From contig NZ_JBEXNL010000022.1 in assembly GCF_040611135.1 (NCBI RefSeq), positions 1 to 64,000 on the forward strand: 64,000 nt of DNA, given 5' to 3'. Source of the stretch: Tsukamurella sp040611135 (GTDB taxonomy: Bacteria; Actinomycetota; Actinomycetes; Mycobacteriales; Mycobacteriaceae). The position numbers were made by a program, and so were the translations under genes. Positions 48,279 through 57,658 of this stretch are shown one piece after another; the first letter of the stretch is position 1, and each line of letters starts with the position of its first letter. The notes beneath the pieces are model-generated. The model saw only the letters and a list, made by a program, of their open reading frames with translations. It made no database searches and was not told where the DNA came from.

Positions 48279-49561
48279 GCCGACGCCCGCTCGACGGCAG
48301 CGGCCACGGCCGCATCGGAGTCCTCCGGTACGCATCGCAGATCGATCAGGCAGGCCCCGTCGGAGACGCGCGGCAGCACGGCGGGATCGCCCGCGCGGAG
48401 CGGCGCCGCGAGCCCCTCCGGCAGCCGGACCGCCCAGCCCGGCAACGGGACTCCCGGTGCACCTCCACCACCGACCCTGCCGTCGTGCGGGACGACGGTG
48501 CCGCCGACGCGCTCGGCGAGTCGCTCCGCGCGGCGGCGCAGCCCGTCAGGTTCGGCGTGCAGGTACGCGATCGCCGGCGCCTGCGGCCCGCCGACGGTGG
48601 CCTCCAGCGCCGCGAGCACCAGCTTGTCGGCGCGCACCGCGCGGGCGAGCGGGTGCTGTGCGAGACGCTGCACGAGATCCGCACGGCCGAGGACGATTCC
48701 GGCCTGCGGGCCGCCGAGGAGCTTGTCGCCGCTCGCGGTCACCAGGTCGGCGCCCGCGGCGAGCGCGGACGCGGCGTCGGGCTCCCCCGGCAACGCTGGA
48801 TCCGCGGCGAGCAGGCCGCTGCCCAGGTCCATGACCAGCGGGACGTCGCCGCACACCTCGCGGAGTTCGGGGAGCCCGACCTCGGCGGTGAAGCCCTCGA
48901 CGCGGAAGTTGCTGGGGTGCACCTTGAGGACGCATCCGGTGTCGGGGCCGATCGCCTCGGCGTAGTCGCGGGCGTGGGTGCGGTTCGTGGTGCCGATCTC
49001 CCGTAGCCGGGCGCCGGTGGAGGCGATGAGATCGGGCAGGCGGAAGCCCGCGCCGATCTCGATCAGCTCGCCGCGGCTGATCACCACCTCGCTGCCGGCG
49101 GCGAGCGCGGTGGTCGCGAGCACGAGTGCCGCCGCCCCGTTGTTGACCACGAGGGCGTCCTCCGCGACCGGGCACGCCGCGAGCAGTGCCGCTCGGGCCG
49201 CCACGCCGCGCTTGCTCCGCATGCCGGTCACCAGATCGAGCTCCACGTCGACATAGCCGGCGGCGTCGACCAGCGCCGCAACAGCAGCCGGCGACAGCGG
49301 CGCCCGGCCGAGGTTGGTGTGCACCACGACGCCGGTCGCGTTGAGCACGGGGTGCAGGGACGACGGGGCCGTCGCGGCGAGGTCGCGCTCGATCGCGCCC
49401 GAGACGGCCTCGGGCGCCAACTCGCCCCGGCGAGCCGCGTCCTGGGCCCGCGCGATCGCGGCGCGGACCCGCCGCTCGCCCAGCCGCGCCGCCGCCGCGA
49501 CGAGCGCCGGCTCGGCGAGCAGCCGATCGGTGCGGGGAATCCGCCTGCGGGGATCCGTCAC
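48266..49561 (-). CDS. selA: L-seryl-tRNA(Sec) selenium transferase
   Basis: A 431-residue PLP enzyme that converts Ser-tRNA(Sec) to Sec-tRNA(Sec) with selenophosphate. PLP-lysine is Lys280 in ASGDKLLGGPQAG. N-terminal INATGVVVHTNLGRAPLS-like VLNATGVVVHTNLGRAPLS, ELDLVTGMRSKRG and VVNNGAAALVL are hallmark motifs. The ATG lies 34 bp after the mature tRNA-Sec 3' end on the same strand. Confidence 0.95.
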   Translation of the reverse strand: MTDPRRRIPRTDRLLAEPALVAAAARLGERRVRAAIARAQDAARRGELAPEAVSGAIERDLAATAPSSLHPVLNATGVVVHTNLGRAPLSPAAVAALVDAAGYVDVELDLVTGMRSKRGVAARAALLAACPVAEDALVVNNGAAALVLATTALAAGSEVVISRGELIEIGAGFRLPDLIASTGARLREIGTTNRTHARDYAEAIGPDTGCVLKVHPSNFRVEGFTAEVGLPELREVCGDVPLVMDLGSGLLAADPALPGEPDAASALAAGADLVTASGDKLLGGPQAGIVLGRADLVQRLAQHPLARAVRADKLVLAALEATVGGPQAPAIAYLHAEPDGLRRRAERLAERVGGTVVPHDGRVGGGGAPGVPLPGWAVRLPEGLAAPLRAGDPAVLPRVSDGACLIDLRCVPEDSDAAVAAAVERASAWTS

Positions 49562-49594
49562 GCGGCCTCCTCTGCTCGTCCGTCCGCCGGAAGG

Positions 49595-49690
49595 TGGCGG
49601 AGGTGGACGGGAATCGAACCCGCCAGGCCGAGATACTCGACCTCACCGGTTTTGAAGACCGGGGGGCCCACCAGGAACCCGGACACCTCC
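49595..49690 (-). tRNA. selC: tRNA-Sec (anticodon TCA), CCA encoded
   Basis: A 96-nt tRNA gene with the long-acceptor shape of tRNA-Sec. The 5' GGAGGTG (49690-49684) pairs with CACCTCC (49605-49599), then G73 and an encoded CCA (49597-49595). The anticodon TCA is at 49653-49655 in the loop CTTCAAA closed by CCGGT/ACCGG. A long variable arm lies between anticodon and T stems, and the T loop reads GGTTCGATTCC. It reads UGA and sits between selA and selD. Confidence 0.95.
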
Positions 49691-49752
49691 GCCGACCAAC
49701 ATAGACCCCGACGCCCGCCTCCGGGGTTCGGTCGGCGCGCTAGCGTGGTGCC

Positions 49753-50742
49753 ATGACCGCAGACCCGGCCCGGCTCACCTCCTTCGCGCACGGCGGCGGT
49801 TGCGCCTGCAAGATCCCTCCCGGTGAACTCGAGGACGCGGTGCGGGGCCTGCAGGGTCAAGTCGCCCCGGACGTCCTGGTGGGGCTGGACGACGGTGACG
49901 ACGCCGCGGCGGTCCGGCTGTCCGACGATCTGGCCGTGCTCTCCACCGCGGACTTCTTCACCCCCGTGGTGGACGACGCCTTCGACTGGGGCCGGATCGC
50001 CGCCGCCAACGCCCTCTCGGACGTCTACGCGATGGGCGGCCGGCCGGTGATGGCCATCAACCTCGTGGGCTGGCCCCGCGAGCAGCTGCCGATGGAGCTG
50101 ATGACCGAAGTGCTGCGCGGGGGCCTGGCCGTGGCGCAGAAGGCCGCGTGTCCGGTGATCGGCGGCCACAGCATCGACGACCCGGAGCCCAAGTACGGCA
50201 TGGCCGTGACCGGCGTCGCGCATCCGGACCGGCTGCTGCGCAACGACTCCGCCGTCGCGGGGCTGCCGCTCACGCTGACCAAGCCGATCGGCGTGGGGCT
50301 GCTCAACAACCGGCACAAGCGCACGGGCGAGGTCTTCGAGGCAGCGATCGCGACGATGACGACGCTCAACCGGGATGCGGCCGCCGCCGCGCTCTCGGCG
50401 GGGGCGCGGGCCGCCACCGACGTCACCGGGTTCGGCCTGCTCGGGCACCTGTTCAAGATGTGCCGGGCCTCGGGTGTCGCGGCGGAGATCGACGCCGCCG
50501 CCGTCCCGCTGGTCGACGGTGCGCGCGAGGCCCTGCGGGACGGATTCGTCTCGGGCGGCACCCGCCGCAACCTGGACTGGGTGGCGCCACACCTCGAGGT
50601 CGACGGGGCGAGCGACAACGATCTGCTGTTCCTCGCCGACGCGCAGACCTCGGGCGGCCTGCTCGTGGTGGGCGAGGTACCGGGCTACCCGGTGATCGGC
50701 CGCACCGTCACCGGGCCGGCCGGGCGCATCGTCATCCGGTGA
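49753..50742 (+). CDS. selD: selenophosphate synthetase (selenide, water dikinase)
   Basis: A 329-residue enzyme making selenophosphate from selenide and ATP. The active-site loop HGGGCACKIPP has Cys17, Cys19 and Lys20 in the E. coli spacing (Ala replaces Gly18); this SelD is therefore not a selenoprotein. ADFFTPVVDDAFDWGRIAAANALSDVYAMGG and GHSIDDPEPKYGMAV are the ATP/metal motifs. Divergent from tRNA-Sec; its 3' end overlaps the nrfD end by 11 bp. Confidence 0.95.
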   Translation: MTADPARLTSFAHGGGCACKIPPGELEDAVRGLQGQVAPDVLVGLDDGDDAAAVRLSDDLAVLSTADFFTPVVDDAFDWGRIAAANALSDVYAMGGRPVMAINLVGWPREQLPMELMTEVLRGGLAVAQKAACPVIGGHSIDDPEPKYGMAVTGVAHPDRLLRNDSAVAGLPLTLTKPIGVGLLNNRHKRTGEVFEAAIATMTTLNRDAAAAALSAGARAATDVTGFGLLGHLFKMCRASGVAAEIDAAAVPLVDGAREALRDGFVSGGTRRNLDWVAPHLEVDGASDNDLLFLADAQTSGGLLVVGEVPGYPVIGRTVTGPAGRIVIR

Positions 50743-51829
50743 TCGAGTCGCCCGTGTTCCCCGCAGCGCGGCGGGCTGCCAGGCGCCGCTTCTGCGGCTC
50801 GATCGTGTAGCGCGGGTCCTTCGCCGATTCCAGGCCGGCCTCGAAGACACCGAACCGGGTGCACGCCGACGCTGCGACGAGCGCGCCGCCGGACAGGGCG
50901 GCGAGGCACCGTCGGACCCGGCCCCGGCGACCGCCCGTGAGCAGCGCACCCACGCCCCCGGCGATCGCGAGCCGCTCCGCCCAGCGCATGAGCGTGCCGG
51001 GCGTGCCGTGATGCAACGGCTCCGCGGCCACGGGATCCATGCGGGACTCCATGATCCGCGTCGCGGCCACATCACCGATCACACCGAGCACCGCGAGGTT
51101 CCGGGCCGGCGCCGCCTCCGCGGCCGGGGTGGTGACGAGTGCCAACCCGCCGGCGGCGAGACTCGCCGAACTGACGAAGACGAAGGGCAGATCCCGGTAG
51201 GCGGCGTTCCAGGTGGGCATCGCCGTGTCCGCGAGGAGCACCGCCGTGTACGCCGCGAGCGGCGTCGCGAACACCGCGGCGCCCAGGCCCGCGGGCGCCT
51301 CCGCGCTCCGCAGCACCTTCCGCAGCGGGCCGAGCGGAAGCCGCTCGCCGAGGAGCCGGTCGACCTCCGCCGCGGCGGCCACGCCGATCATGCCGCTGTA
51401 CCCGGAGAGGATCCACGAGCCGACGCTCATCGGCGAGGTGACCTTGAAGGTGCGCATCATGTGCAGGAAGCGTTCCGGCCGACCGAGATCCACGACCAGC
51501 GCGAGCGCGCCCACGCCCGCGGCACCGAGGCCGGCGAGGCGGGCGTTGCGGCGCAGCACCGGGTACCCCGAGAGCTGCGCGCCCGCGGCGAGCAGGCCCG
51601 AGCCGCCCGCGATGCCACCGAGAACGAGGTACGCGCCCACGGGCGCCTCCCACGGCGGCGGCTTCACGATCGGGTGGCCGTAGTAGCCGTCGACGTGCTC
51701 GATCACCGCCTCGGGCACCATGAGATCGTCAGGCCGCCTGGACTTCCCGGACCTGCCCGAACCGTCGCCGCGCTTGCCGCGCCGCTCGGGCAGGGGCGGG
51801 CGGAACTGGTCGAACTCCGAGCTCGTCAT
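50732..51829 (-). CDS. NrfD-family membrane subunit of formate dehydrogenase
   Basis: A 365-residue protein with about eight hydrophobic helices, preceded by a basic cytosolic N-terminus and a YGHPIVKPPPWEAPVGAYLVLGGIAGGSGLL region typical of NrfD/polysulfide-reductase C subunits. These anchor iron-sulfur subunits and pass electrons to quinone. Its ATG begins exactly one base after the fdhB TAG, so it belongs to fdhA-fdhB-nrfD and replaces a cytochrome b gamma subunit. Confidence 0.85.
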   Translation of the reverse strand: MTSSEFDQFRPPLPERRGKRGDGSGRSGKSRRPDDLMVPEAVIEHVDGYYGHPIVKPPPWEAPVGAYLVLGGIAGGSGLLAAGAQLSGYPVLRRNARLAGLGAAGVGALALVVDLGRPERFLHMMRTFKVTSPMSVGSWILSGYSGMIGVAAAAEVDRLLGERLPLGPLRKVLRSAEAPAGLGAAVFATPLAAYTAVLLADTAMPTWNAAYRDLPFVFVSSASLAAGGLALVTTPAAEAAPARNLAVLGVIGDVAATRIMESRMDPVAAEPLHHGTPGTLMRWAERLAIAGGVGALLTGGRRGRVRRCLAALSGGALVAASACTRFGVFEAGLESAKDPRYTIEPQKRRLAARRAAGNTGDSITG

Positions 51830-52867
51830 CTATCGGCCCCGCTTCCGGGCCGATAGGAAGGACACGGCGGCGGCCGCGATCATCCCCGCGGCGGCGGCGC
51901 CGGCGCGCTTGTACATCGTCATCAGGTCGGCCGTGCAGACCCGCGGGTCGGGCGGGAGACCGTAGACCTCCGGCTCGTCGAGCAGGAGGAACACCGAGCC
52001 GGTGCCACCCACACCGTCGTTCTCGTTGGCGCCGTACAGGCGGGCCTCGGTCATGCCCTGCGCATGCAGCTGCGCGACGCGTTCGCGGGCCGTCGCCACC
52101 ATCTCGTCGCGCTCACCGAACTTGATCGACGTGGTGGGGCAGGTCTTGGCGCACGCGGGCGTCTCGTCGTCGCGGAGCCGGTCGTAGCAGAGCGTGCACT
52201 TCTGCGCGATCCCACGGTTGTCGACGGGCGGCTGCTCGCCCTTGCGATAGCCCTCCCGTGTGGTCGGGGCGACGGTGCCGTCGCTACGCCGCTCGACCAC
52301 GCCGAACGGGCAGCCCGCGACGCAGGTGCCGCAGCCGTTGCAGATGTCGTTCTGCACAACGACGGTGCCGAACTCGGTGCGCATCATCGCGCCCGTGGGG
52401 CACACGTCGAGGCAGCCCGCATGGGTGCAGTGCTTGCAGACGTCCGAAGACATCAGCCAGCGGAACTCGGGGGTGTCGGGCGGCGTGACGTCCGCGTCAC
52501 CCCTGGCCGGCATCTCCTCGGTCGCCGCAGCCCCCGCACTCGTCGGGGCAGTACCGCGGATCGCGGGCATGCCCAGGCCGACCAGCGCACGGCCGGATTC
52601 GCGGGCGCGCTCGATGCTCTCGCGGTCCTGTTCGATGAAGGCCACGTGTCGCCAGGTGCTGGCGCCGAGCGCCACGGTGTTGTCGTACGACATGCCCGTG
52701 AGCTCGAGGTCACCGTCGCGCGGATTGCGGTTCCACTCCTTGCACGCGACCTCGCAGGCCTTGCAGCCGATGCAGATCGACGTGTCGGTGAAGAAGCCAC
52801 GCCGCGCCTCGTGCACGTGCCAGTGCGCGTCGACACTCGGGTCGGTGGGGCCGGTCAGCTGTCCCAT
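51830..52867 (-). CDS. fdhB: formate dehydrogenase iron-sulfur (beta) subunit
   Basis: A 345-residue electron-transfer subunit with four 4Fe-4S motifs: CIGCKACEVACKEWN, CKHCTHAGCLDVCP, CNGCGTCVAGCP and CTLCYDRLRDDETPACAKTCP. A C-terminal hydrophobic helix (AAAAGMIAAAAVSFLSA) can anchor it to the membrane. It carries electrons from FdhA to the NrfD subunit. It begins 31 bp after the fdhA stop. Confidence 0.92.
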   Translation of the reverse strand: MGQLTGPTDPSVDAHWHVHEARRGFFTDTSICIGCKACEVACKEWNRNPRDGDLELTGMSYDNTVALGASTWRHVAFIEQDRESIERARESGRALVGLGMPAIRGTAPTSAGAAATEEMPARGDADVTPPDTPEFRWLMSSDVCKHCTHAGCLDVCPTGAMMRTEFGTVVVQNDICNGCGTCVAGCPFGVVERRSDGTVAPTTREGYRKGEQPPVDNRGIAQKCTLCYDRLRDDETPACAKTCPTTSIKFGERDEMVATARERVAQLHAQGMTEARLYGANENDGVGGTGSVFLLLDEPEVYGLPPDPRVCTADLMTMYKRAGAAAAGMIAAAAVSFLSARKRGR

Positions 52868-52898
52868 CGCCTGACACCTCCTCCTCGTCGTGTGCTGG

Positions 52899-55800
52899 TC
52901 ACCATCGAGTGAACCCCTCCTGCTCGGGATCGTCTCGCTCCGGGTCGGGGAAGATGTCCTCGGGCCGTGGGTCGGTCAGGCGCACGTTGTCGGTCTCGAC
53001 GGTGACCCCCGCCCGGTCCCGGTAGCTCTGGACCAGCTCCTCGAGCGCCGCGCCGCGCGGCCGGCGGCCCGCGATCACGGTGCAGGACCCCACCTTCGAC
53101 TCCTGGATCTGCGTGTTCGGGTCCAGCGTGACGCCGATCAGGTCGTTCGCGGCGTCACCGGTCACCACAGCATCGGAGCCCACGCCCCAGTGGTACGGCA
53201 ATCCCACCTGGTGCACCGTCCGGCCGCCCACCGTGAGCGGTCGCATCCGCTCGGTGACCAGCACGCGGCACTCGATCGCGGCGCGCGGCGAGATGATCGT
53301 GGCCCAGCCCTCGTTCTCCAGCCCGCACTCCGCGGCCAGCCCCGGGGAGACCTCGCAGAACATCTCCGGCTGCAGCTCCGCCAGATACGGCGACCACCGG
53401 CTCATCCCGCCCGCGGTGTGGTGCTCGGTGAGCCGGTAGGTGGTGAACACGTACGGGTACACGTCCGCGCCCGGGTCGCCGGCGCTCGGCGCGTCGAGGT
53501 TGTCCTCGCGCGGGAACATCACTCGCGCGGGCGCCTGCTGCTGCGGGTGGATCGCGTTGCGCACCGGCGATTCCTGCGCCTCGTAGTGCGTCGGCAGCGG
53601 ACCGTCGACCAGCCCCGTCGGCGCGAACAACCAGCCCTTGCCGTCCGCCTGCATGATGAACGGGTCATCGCCCGCGAGGGCGTCGGCCCCCGTGGCCCCG
53701 GGCTCGGGCACCGTGCCGGGCGCGAGGGTGGCCGGAAAGTCGGGCACGTCGGGCCCGGTCCAGCGGCCCGCCGCCTCGTCCCACCACATGTACCTCTTGC
53801 GCTCGCTCCAGGGCCGCCCCTGCGGGTCGGCCGAGGCGCGGTTGTAGAGCATCCGACGGTCCGCGGGCCACACCCAGCCCCACTCGGACTGCGCGATCCC
53901 GCCGCCGCCCTGGGGCACGCGCCGGGCGGCGTGGTTGCTGCCCTCGGCGTAGACGCCCGTGTAGATCCAACAGCCCGCGATCGTCGAACCGTCGGCCTTC
54001 AGCTGCGAGTACGACGTGAGGTTCTTCCCTGCGTCGGGCCCGGAGACGAAGCGACCGTTGATCTCCGAGAGCACCGCCTCGGGATCCGGGTTGCCGTGCT
54101 CGTCCATCGGGTAGTCCCAGGTGAGGTCCAGCAACGGGCGATCACGATCGTCGGTCGAGCCGGCGAGCCGTTCGCGGATCCGGACGCCGAGCTCGTAGAA
54201 GAAGTCGAGCTCGCTCTGCGCCTGCCCGGGCGGCTGCACGGCCTGGTGCCGCCACTGCAGCATCCGCTGGGTCTGCGTGAACGAGCCCGCCTTCTCGACG
54301 TGCGTGGCCGCCGGCATGAAGAAGACCTCGGTGCCGATGTCCTCGGTGCGGAGCTCACCGGACTCGATCTCCGGGCCGTCCTTCCACCACGTCGCGGTCT
54401 CGATCATGTTCAGATCGCGGACCACCATCCACTTGAGCTTCGCCATGCCCATGCGCTGCTGCCGCCCGTTCGCCGAACCGACCGCAGGGTTCTGACCGAG
54501 CACGAAGTACCCGTCGACCTTCCCGTCGAGCATGTCGACGGCGGTCTGGTACGTGCCGGCGGGGCCGTTCAGCATCGGCAGGTAGTCGTAGGCGTAGTCG
54601 TTCTCCGCGGTGGCGGCATCGCCCCACCAGGCCTTGAGCAGGCTGATCATGTACGTGTCGGCGTACTGCCAGTACCCCTTGCCCGTCTCCGGCCGGACCG
54701 ATGCGATGTAGTCGGCCAGCGTGTCGTGCTTGCCCACCGAGGGCATCGGCAGGTAGCCCGGCAGCAGGTTGAACAGCGTCGGGATGTCGGTGGAGCCCTG
54801 AATGCTGGCGTGCCCGCGCAGCGCCATGATGCCGCTGCCCGGCCGCCCGACGTTACCCAGGAGCAGCTGCAGGATGGCCGCGGTGCGGATGAACTGCGCG
54901 CCCATCGTGTGCTGCGTCCAGCCCGTGGCGTACCCGAAGCACGTGGTGCGCTCACGGCCCGAGTTGCTCGTGATCGAATCCGCCAGGTAGCGGAACTCCG
55001 CCTCCGAGACGCCGCACATGTCGGCCACCACCTCCGGGGTGTACCGGGAGTAGTGCCGGCGCAGCACCTGGAAGACGGTGCGCGGATCCTGCAGCGTCTC
55101 ATCGCGCCCCGGCACGAACTGCCACGTGGACGGGTCGTAGGTGCCCGTCTCCGGGTCGAACCCGGAGAACAGGCCGTGGAGATCCTCCGTGTCGCGGAAG
55201 TCCTCGCCGACCATCTCGGACGCGTTGGTGTACGCGACCACGTAGTCGTGGAAGTACTTCTCGGTGCTCAGCACATGGTTGATGAGCCCACCGAGCAGCA
55301 CGATGTCGGAACCCGCGCGGATCGGCACGTGCCGGTCCGCGACCGCGGAGGTCCTGGTGAAACGGGGATCGACGTGGATCACCCGCGCGCCGCGCGCCTT
55401 CGCCTCAGCGACCCACTGGAATCCGACGGGGTGCGCCTCGGCCATGTTGCCGCCCATGAGCACGATGCAATCCGCGTTGGCCATGTCCTGCAGGGACTGG
55501 GTGGCGCCGCCGCGCCCGAACGAGGCTCCCAGACCGGGAACCGTGGCGGAGTGTCATATGCGGGCCTGGTTCTCGATCTGGATGGCGCCCGCGGCGGTGA
55601 ACAACTTCTTGATGAGGTAGTTCTCCTCATTGTCGAGCGTCGCGCCGCCGAGCGAGGCGATAGCCATGGTGCGGCGCAGCGGGCGACCGTGCTCGTCGAA
55701 GTCCTGCCAGCCGTGCCGCCGCGCCTGCACGAACCGATCGGCGATCATGTCGATCGCGGTGTCCCGGTCGAGGTCCTGCCACTCCGTCGCGAACGGTGCC

Positions 55801-56120
55801 CGGTAACGGATCTTCGTCTGCCGCAGCGGATTGTTGACCAGCTGCTCACTCGAGGAACCCTTGGGGCACAGGCGGCCGCGCGAGATGGGCGAATCCGGAT
55901 CCCCTTCGATCTGGATGACCTTCTCGTCCTTGACGTAGACCTTCTGGCCGCAGCCGACGGCGCAGAACGGGCACACGCTCTGCACCACCCGATCGGCCGT
56001 CTTCGTGCGCGGCTCGAGCGCCCGAGTGCGCGGGGACTCGACGGCCGGGCCGCGGCCGAACACGTCCCCGGAGCGGAGCTGCCGGACCACGGGCCATTCG
56101 AGGGGGCTGAACCTCGTCAT
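52899..56120 (-). CDS. fdhA: formate dehydrogenase alpha subunit, selenocysteine-containing
   Basis: A 1073-residue molybdenum or tungsten bis-MGD enzyme oxidising formate to CO2. N-terminal 4Fe-4S ligands Cys50, Cys53, Cys57 (CPFCAVGC) and Cys85 (LCPKG). At 55556-55554 an in-frame UGA in ENQARI-UGA-HSATVPGLG occupies the active-site position, so residue 189 is selenocysteine, followed by the conserved His. A hairpin 11 nt downstream is the SECIS. After that come DCIVLMGGNMAEAHPVGFQW and PRFTRTSAVADRHVPIRAGSD. The ATG lies seven bases after TATGCT (56133-56128), so the mRNA may be leaderless. No twin-arginine signal is seen. Annotation software would wrongly split this gene. Confidence 0.95.
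55524..55542 (-). promoter_or_regulatory. bacterial SECIS hairpin in fdhA
   Basis: On the coding strand GGTTCCC pairs with GGGAGCC (one G-T wobble) around the loop GGTCT, 11 nt after the UGA. The GGUCU loop is the same as the apical loop of E. coli fdhF that SelB recognises, and the spacing is the same. It also encodes protein in frame. Confidence 0.88.
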
Positions 56121-56127
56121 ACCGACC

Positions 56128-56133
56128 AGCATA
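56128..56133 (-). promoter_or_regulatory. possible -10 of the fdhA operon
   Basis: TATGCT on the minus strand ends seven bases before the fdhA ATG, which would make the start codon the transcription start. No Shine-Dalgarno is present, in agreement. No clear -35 is seen. Confidence 0.4.
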
Positions 56134-56184
56134 GTCAGCCGGCGCGGAGGTCGCCCTGGAACCGGCTCGAGTGTTTCTGTCCCG

Positions 56185-56409
56185 TCAGCACTTCACGGTG
56201 TTGCCGAGCCCGGTGTCCGAGGTCTTCGCGAAGCTCCAGTCGCAGATCACCGAGTTCCGGTTGCCGCTGACCACGACGGACTTCACCGGGCTCGTCACCC
56301 GGACCAGGTTGTCGGAGCTGACCCGCGACCTGATCGTCGAACAGTGACCGCCGGCGCCGGGCGCGGCGTGTCGGAACCCGCCGAACCGTAGGGTGAGTGC
56401 GTAGCCCAC
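56185..56409 (-). CDS. doubtful small Cys-containing protein
   Basis: A 74-codon frame in the 312-bp gap between fdhA and the HAD gene. Its last 50 residues (CSTIRSRVSSDNLVRV, SVVVSGNRNSVICDW, TGLGNTVKC) look like a secreted beta-rich protein with three cysteines, but the first 23 do not form a signal peptide, so it may be a remnant. A plus-strand frame at 56171-56347 shares the same third codon positions, so GC bias cannot tell which strand is coding. Confidence 0.3.
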   Translation of the reverse strand: MGYALTLRFGGFRHAAPGAGGHCSTIRSRVSSDNLVRVTSPVKSVVVSGNRNSVICDWSFAKTSDTGLGNTVKC

Positions 56410-56432
56410 CCCACGAGTCCCAGGAGGACCAC

Positions 56433-57071
56433 ATGCTCACCGGTCGTGCACTGCTGCTGGACATGGACGGCACGCTCGTCGACTCGCGCGCAGTGGTCGA
56501 ACGGTGCTGGTCGAGGTGGGCGCAGGAGAAGGGCCTCGACCCGGCGGAGGTGCTGGCAGTGGCGCACGGCCGGCAGGGCCACGCGACGATGGCCGCCCTC
56601 CTGCCCGACCGGCCGATGGAGGTCAACCTCGCCGAGAATCGGCTCCTGCTCGCGCAGGAGACCGCGGACACGGATGGCATCGTCCCCATCGCCGGTGCGC
56701 TCGCCTTCCTCACCGCGCTCGACGGTGCCCCGCACGCCCTGGTCACCTCCGCCGACGTGGCGCTGTCGACGGCGCGCATGGGTGCGGCCGGACTGCCGCT
56801 GCCCGCGGTGCGGGTGACCGCGGAGGACGTGCGCGCCAGCAAGCCCGACCCCGAGGGGTTCCTGCGCGGCGCGGAACTGCTCGGCGTCGACCCCGCCGAC
56901 TGCATCGTCTTCGAGGACTCCGAGGCGGGGATCGCTGCGGCGCGGGCCGCGGGGATGCGCGTCGTCGGCATCGGGCGGGGCGCGGGCCGGTTCTCCCCCG
57001 ACGTGCAGGTCGACGACCTGACGGGGGTGACGGTCACCGTCGACGGTGCGGGCATCCACCTGACGGCCTGA
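56433..57071 (+). CDS. HAD-family sugar-phosphate phosphatase
   Basis: A 212-residue HAD hydrolase. Motif I LLLDMDGTLVDS supplies the nucleophile and acid Asp10 and Asp12, motif II is LVTSAD, motif III is SKPDPEGFLRGAELL, and motif IV is CIVFEDSEAGI. The cap domain and VFEDSEAG are as in glycerol- or sugar-phosphate phosphatases (GPP/YfbT type). AGGAGG lies seven bases before the ATG. It stands alone. Confidence 0.87.
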   Translation: MLTGRALLLDMDGTLVDSRAVVERCWSRWAQEKGLDPAEVLAVAHGRQGHATMAALLPDRPMEVNLAENRLLLAQETADTDGIVPIAGALAFLTALDGAPHALVTSADVALSTARMGAAGLPLPAVRVTAEDVRASKPDPEGFLRGAELLGVDPADCIVFEDSEAGIAAARAAGMRVVGIGRGAGRFSPDVQVDDLTGVTVTVDGAGIHLTA

Positions 57072-57140
57072 CCGGCGCGGGCCGACAAGGAGTGAAACCG
57101 TCGGTAGGCACAGCGACAGAGCGGCTCGGCCGAAGGTTTC

Positions 57141-57213
57141 GGCAGCGCGCTGCACGTTCCTGTGAACGCTGCCAATAGGTGGCAGCGTTCACGAGTTCCG
57201 GCAGCGCGCTGCC
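57141..57213. terminator. hairpin cluster between convergent genes
   Basis: A perfect 12-bp inverted repeat GTGAACGCTGCC (57162-57173) / GGCAGCGTTCAC (57181-57192) with a 7-nt loop is flanked by two copies of GGCAGCGCGCTGC (57141-57153 and 57200-57212), each nearly self-complementary. It lies between the convergent HAD and thioesterase genes and could end both transcripts. Confidence 0.65.
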
Positions 57214-57232
57214 GATAGTCGAGGTGCGGCGG

Positions 57233-57634
57233 CTAGGTCGGGACGATGAGCGCGCGGGCCGTGGCGAACCGCGGCCCTCGCGCACCGTCGACCTCCACGA
57301 AGAAGTCGGCCTCGGAAAAGCTCTGCTTGCTGCCGGGCTTGATCACCCGACCGACGGCCAGGAAGGCATCGCCCTGAGCGGGCCGCAGGAACTGCGTGTC
57401 CATCTGGGTGACCAGGCCGCCCGCGCCGGGGTGCATCGCGAGCGCGTAACCGCACGCGTTCTCCAGGACGCCGGCGATGAGCGCGGCGTGCAGGCCGCCG
57501 ACGTTCTGGCAGAGGTCGTCACGGCGTTCGAGGCGGAGCACGACCTCCTCGCGGTCCGCACTGAGCACCTCGATCCCCGCCCACCGGTTGAAGGGCAGCG
57601 AGGCGTTGTAGTCGACGAGATCCTGGAAGCTCAC
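57233..57634 (-). CDS. PaaI-type hotdog thioesterase
   Basis: A 133-residue hotdog-fold thioesterase. The motif VGGLHAALIAGVLENACGYAL is the PaaI/YbgC-like active helix, preceded by FNRWAGIEVLSADREEVVLRL. It would hydrolyse an acyl- or aryl-CoA. It is 24 bp after the DUF5995 gene and ends the minus-strand run that starts at 61704. Confidence 0.82.
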   Translation of the reverse strand: MSFQDLVDYNASLPFNRWAGIEVLSADREEVVLRLERRDDLCQNVGGLHAALIAGVLENACGYALAMHPGAGGLVTQMDTQFLRPAQGDAFLAVGRVIKPGSKQSFSEADFFVEVDGARGPRFATARALIVPT

Positions 57635-57658
57635 CCCTGCACTATCGCACCCGCCGGA

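Noticed and set aside
52899..56120. fdhA as a pseudogene or two genes split by a TGA
   Set aside because: The TGA is at the FDH active-site position, has a SECIS hairpin 11 nt downstream, and selA, selB, selD and tRNA-Sec are adjacent.
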